Assembly (NCBI GenBank): GCA_031431195.1
Contig: JANPCU010000283.1
Span: 1 to 6,994 of the forward strand
Length of the DNA: 6,994 bases
Source of the DNA: TH-plancto1 sp031431195
GTDB lineage: Bacteria > Planctomycetota > Planctomycetia > Planctomycetales > Planctomycetaceae
Reading direction: 5' to 3'
Made by a program: the position numbers and the translations under genes. Under the pieces are notes generated by a model. It made no database searches. It was not told the origin of the DNA and saw nothing but the letters and a program-made list of their open reading frames with translations. Position 1 is the stretch's first letter. Every line of letters begins with the position of its first letter. Below are positions 4,949 to 6,994 of the stretch, one piece after another.

Positions 4949-6859
4949 ATGACACGGACGATTCCTCGGTGGTGGCTGGCTTCGATGCTGGCACTGGGTG
5001 TGTTCTACATCGCGGGCACGGCGGAGACCTTCGCAGCCGATCCGCCCACTGCGGCAGGTCTCGATCCGTTCACTCCGCCGACGTTGGCCGAACTGGACGC
5101 TAAGGCGAAGTGGTTCTCACAACCGGTCGAGGACGGTCTGGAGTTGCTCCGTCAGTATCAGGCGAAATCCCCCAGCCAGACCTCTCTCCAGACGGCACTG
5201 TCGCTAGAGAACAAGACCCCGGCGGACAACAAACGCATCCTGGACGGGATTGGTCGCCTGCCCAAAAACGACAGCGAGGTCGACTGGGACGCGACGCTTA
5301 ATCAGCATTCGCCGATGAATGTGAACGGGCTGAATCCCTTGCTTGCGTCGTCGGTGGGAGATATTGATGTCCTGGGACTGACCGGGCTGGGGCTGACCAC
5401 AATCGATTGGACGATGCGGCCCTTTGCCGACAAGTCGGTCGTCAAAACGTGGCAGACGAGTGAGGACCGGCTGTACGACAAGTTCGTGATCCGCGACGAC
5501 CTCAGCTGGACCGATGGCACGCCGGTCACGGCCCACGATTTCGCTTTCAGTTTTCAAGCGATCATGAACCCCAAGGTCCCCGCAGCCGCCATGCGATCCG
5601 GGCCGGACCAGCTGCGATGGGTGCATGCGTACGACGACCACACGGTCGTGATTTTCCACAAAGAGTCGCTGGCGACCAATGTGGGGAACGTCAGCTTTGC
5701 AATCCTGCCGAAGCACATCTTCGAGGCATCAATTGCCGCAGACCCGACTCTGACGACAAGTCCGGTGCATGTGAAGTTTGAGGCCAGTCCGGTCACGGCG
5801 GGCCCCTATCGTATTGCCAAGTTCGAGCGGGACAAGGAAGTGGTCATGGAACGCCGCGAAGAGTGGTACATGAAGGACGGCCAGCAGATTCGCGACAAGC
5901 CGTACTTCAAGATTGTCCGGCTGAAGATCATTCAGGACGACAACACGGCACTTCTGGCCCTCAAGAAGGGGGACATCGACACGCTGGAACTGCGGCCCGA
6001 ACCGTGGATGACGCAAACCAATGACAAGGGCTTCTACAAGGCCCACACGAAGTCGTTCGGCACCGAGTGGTCGCACAGCTACATTGGCTGGAACCTCGGG
6101 ACGCCGTACTTCTCGGACGTGCGAGTTCGCCAAGCGATGTCCTACGCGATCGATCACGAAGAGATGCTTACGAACATCTGCTACAGCCTGTACGAGCCGG
6201 GCCAGGGGATTTACCACCCGACCGCCTGGATGGCTCCGAAGCCAATGCCCGCTCCATACCAGCAAGACCTCGACAAGGCTGAGGAACTCCTCGAAGCAGC
6301 AGGCTGGACCGACAGTGACGAGGATGGCATCCTCGACAAGGTGATCGATGGCCAGCGAGTGAAGTTCGAGTTCGCTTTGCAGTTCGGCAGCGGGTCGAAA
6401 GTGGCCGAACGCATCTGCGGGATGGTGGCCGAGAACCTCAAGCAGATCGGGGTCTCGTGTATCGTCAAACCGACGGAGTTCACCGTCCTGCAAGCGGATG
6501 CCAAGAAGCACAGCTTCCATGCCATGTGTGCGGGCTGGGGGTCGGGAGCGGACCCGGATGACTCGGACAACCTGTGGACAACCAAGGCCCTGAACACTGG
6601 CGGTCGCAACTACGTGCAGTACTCGAACCCGAAGGTCGACAAGCTGTTCGAGGACGGCAAGCGTGAGTTCGACCGGGCCAAACGGGCCGAGATCTACCGC
6701 AAGATCTCCTTGACCCTATGGGCGGACCAGCCTTATACGTGGCTGTACTACCGCAGCTCAATGTACGCCTTTAACAAGAACCTGCGGGGGTACATGTACA
6801 GCCCGCGCGGGCCGTTCCACTACTCGCCGGGGATCGGGTCGATCTGGAAGGCGAAGTAA
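4949..6859 (+). CDS. Extracellular solute-binding protein, family 5 (oligopeptide/OppA-like)
   Basis: This 636-residue protein is the ligand-binding component of an oligopeptide-type ABC importer and should act outside the cytoplasmic membrane. A Sec signal peptide covers about 1-29 (MTRTIPRWWLASMLALGVFY to TFA, then ADPP); no lipobox Cys is present. Residues about 30-125 form an extra N-terminal segment rich in helix-forming residues before the SBP core begins near NVNGLNPLL. Family signatures are DLSWTDGTP (184-192), TAGPYRI (283-289), VRQAMSYAID, the acidic loop DSDEDG (455-460), which resembles the DxDxDG loop common in this family, and GWGSGADPDD (529 onward). It exceeds the usual 500-550 residues because of the extension. 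No permease or ATPase lies in the window, though they could follow. Peptide specificity is inferred; other family 5 ligands include nickel and glycans. Confidence 0.92.
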   Translation: MTRTIPRWWLASMLALGVFYIAGTAETFAADPPTAAGLDPFTPPTLAELDAKAKWFSQPVEDGLELLRQYQAKSPSQTSLQTALSLENKTPADNKRILDGIGRLPKNDSEVDWDATLNQHSPMNVNGLNPLLASSVGDIDVLGLTGLGLTTIDWTMRPFADKSVVKTWQTSEDRLYDKFVIRDDLSWTDGTPVTAHDFAFSFQAIMNPKVPAAAMRSGPDQLRWVHAYDDHTVVIFHKESLATNVGNVSFAILPKHIFEASIAADPTLTTSPVHVKFEASPVTAGPYRIAKFERDKEVVMERREEWYMKDGQQIRDKPYFKIVRLKIIQDDNTALLALKKGDIDTLELRPEPWMTQTNDKGFYKAHTKSFGTEWSHSYIGWNLGTPYFSDVRVRQAMSYAIDHEEMLTNICYSLYEPGQGIYHPTAWMAPKPMPAPYQQDLDKAEELLEAAGWTDSDEDGILDKVIDGQRVKFEFALQFGSGSKVAERICGMVAENLKQIGVSCIVKPTEFTVLQADAKKHSFHAMCAGWGSGADPDDSDNLWTTKALNTGGRNYVQYSNPKVDKLFEDGKREFDRAKRAEIYRKISLTLWADQPYTWLYYRSSMYAFNKNLRGYMYSPRGPFHYSPGIGSIWKAK

Positions 6860-6994
6860 GATGGGCCGTGGGGGTGGCGTGCACCCCGGGATAGAATCGT
6901 GGGACACAAGAAAAAAGGGATGGCAAGCAAAACAGGGGCAAGCCAGGACGCACGATAAGATAAGATAGGTTTAGGTTGGTGGGGGTGGGGTTGG
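6860..6994. other. Intergenic tail after the solute-binding protein gene
   Basis: No gene is seen before the window ends. There is no clear intrinsic terminator. The last 41 bases (6954-6994) contain no C on the plus strand and hold a short tandem repeat followed by G-runs. A downstream gene may start beyond the window. Confidence 0.5.
6954..6967 (+). repeat. Short tandem repeat (GATAA x 2.8)
   Basis: GATAA occurs twice and then GATA, directly in tandem. It is too short to judge as a functional repeat, but it stands at the head of a C-free, G-rich stretch (6968-6994). Confidence 0.6.

Noticed and set aside
6311..6328. DSDEDG as a calcium-binding dockerin or EF-hand domain
   Set aside because: The acidic loop occurs at the place where family 5 binding proteins commonly carry a DxDxDG loop, and there is no paired second loop, so I treat it as part of that fold.
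5729..6520. A 263-residue open frame on the minus strand within the solute-binding protein gene
   Set aside because: It lies wholly antisense to a well-supported family 5 binding protein and shows no recognisable motif.

Overview
The window looks like chromosomal DNA of a planctomycete (Planctomycetota, probably order Planctomycetales). This rests on moderately high GC, on secreted proteins typical of that phylum (a BD-FAE-like esterase, a TPR-bearing S41 protease, a large OppA-like binding protein), and on GC-rich palindromic intergenic repeats that I recall as common in planctomycete genomes. The assignment is an inference; no marker gene is present.

Layout. Bases 88-987 (minus strand) encode a secreted alpha/beta hydrolase. 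A gene-poor stretch of about 950 bases (988-1937) separates it from the plus-strand genes. This gap holds a hairpin-rich repeat (about 1215-1377) and two small stem-loops (1733-1778). Next comes a tight two-gene operon: an exported S41 C-terminal-processing-type protease (1938-3557), overlapping by ATGA a cytoplasmic-looking seven-bladed beta-propeller protein (3554-4459). A second intergenic stretch (4460-4948) carries a 211-bp element with 48-bp imperfect terminal inverted repeats (4570-4780), then a probable 5' regulatory dyad. The last gene (4949-6859) is an exported family 5 extracellular solute-binding protein of the oligopeptide type. The final 135 bases have no gene and end in a C-free, G-rich run.

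How the genes fit together. Three of the four products carry Sec-type signal peptides and would act outside the cytoplasmic membrane: ester or carbohydrate-ester hydrolysis, protein processing or quality control, and peptide uptake. The protease and propeller genes are translationally coupled, but their products appear to sit on opposite sides of the membrane. The hydrolase and binding protein look like independent transcription units. No permease or ATPase for the binding protein is visible before the window ends.

I found no obvious new defence, mobile or RNA system. The items most worth a second look are the two structured repeat elements, the protease-propeller pairing, and the N-terminal extension of the binding protein.
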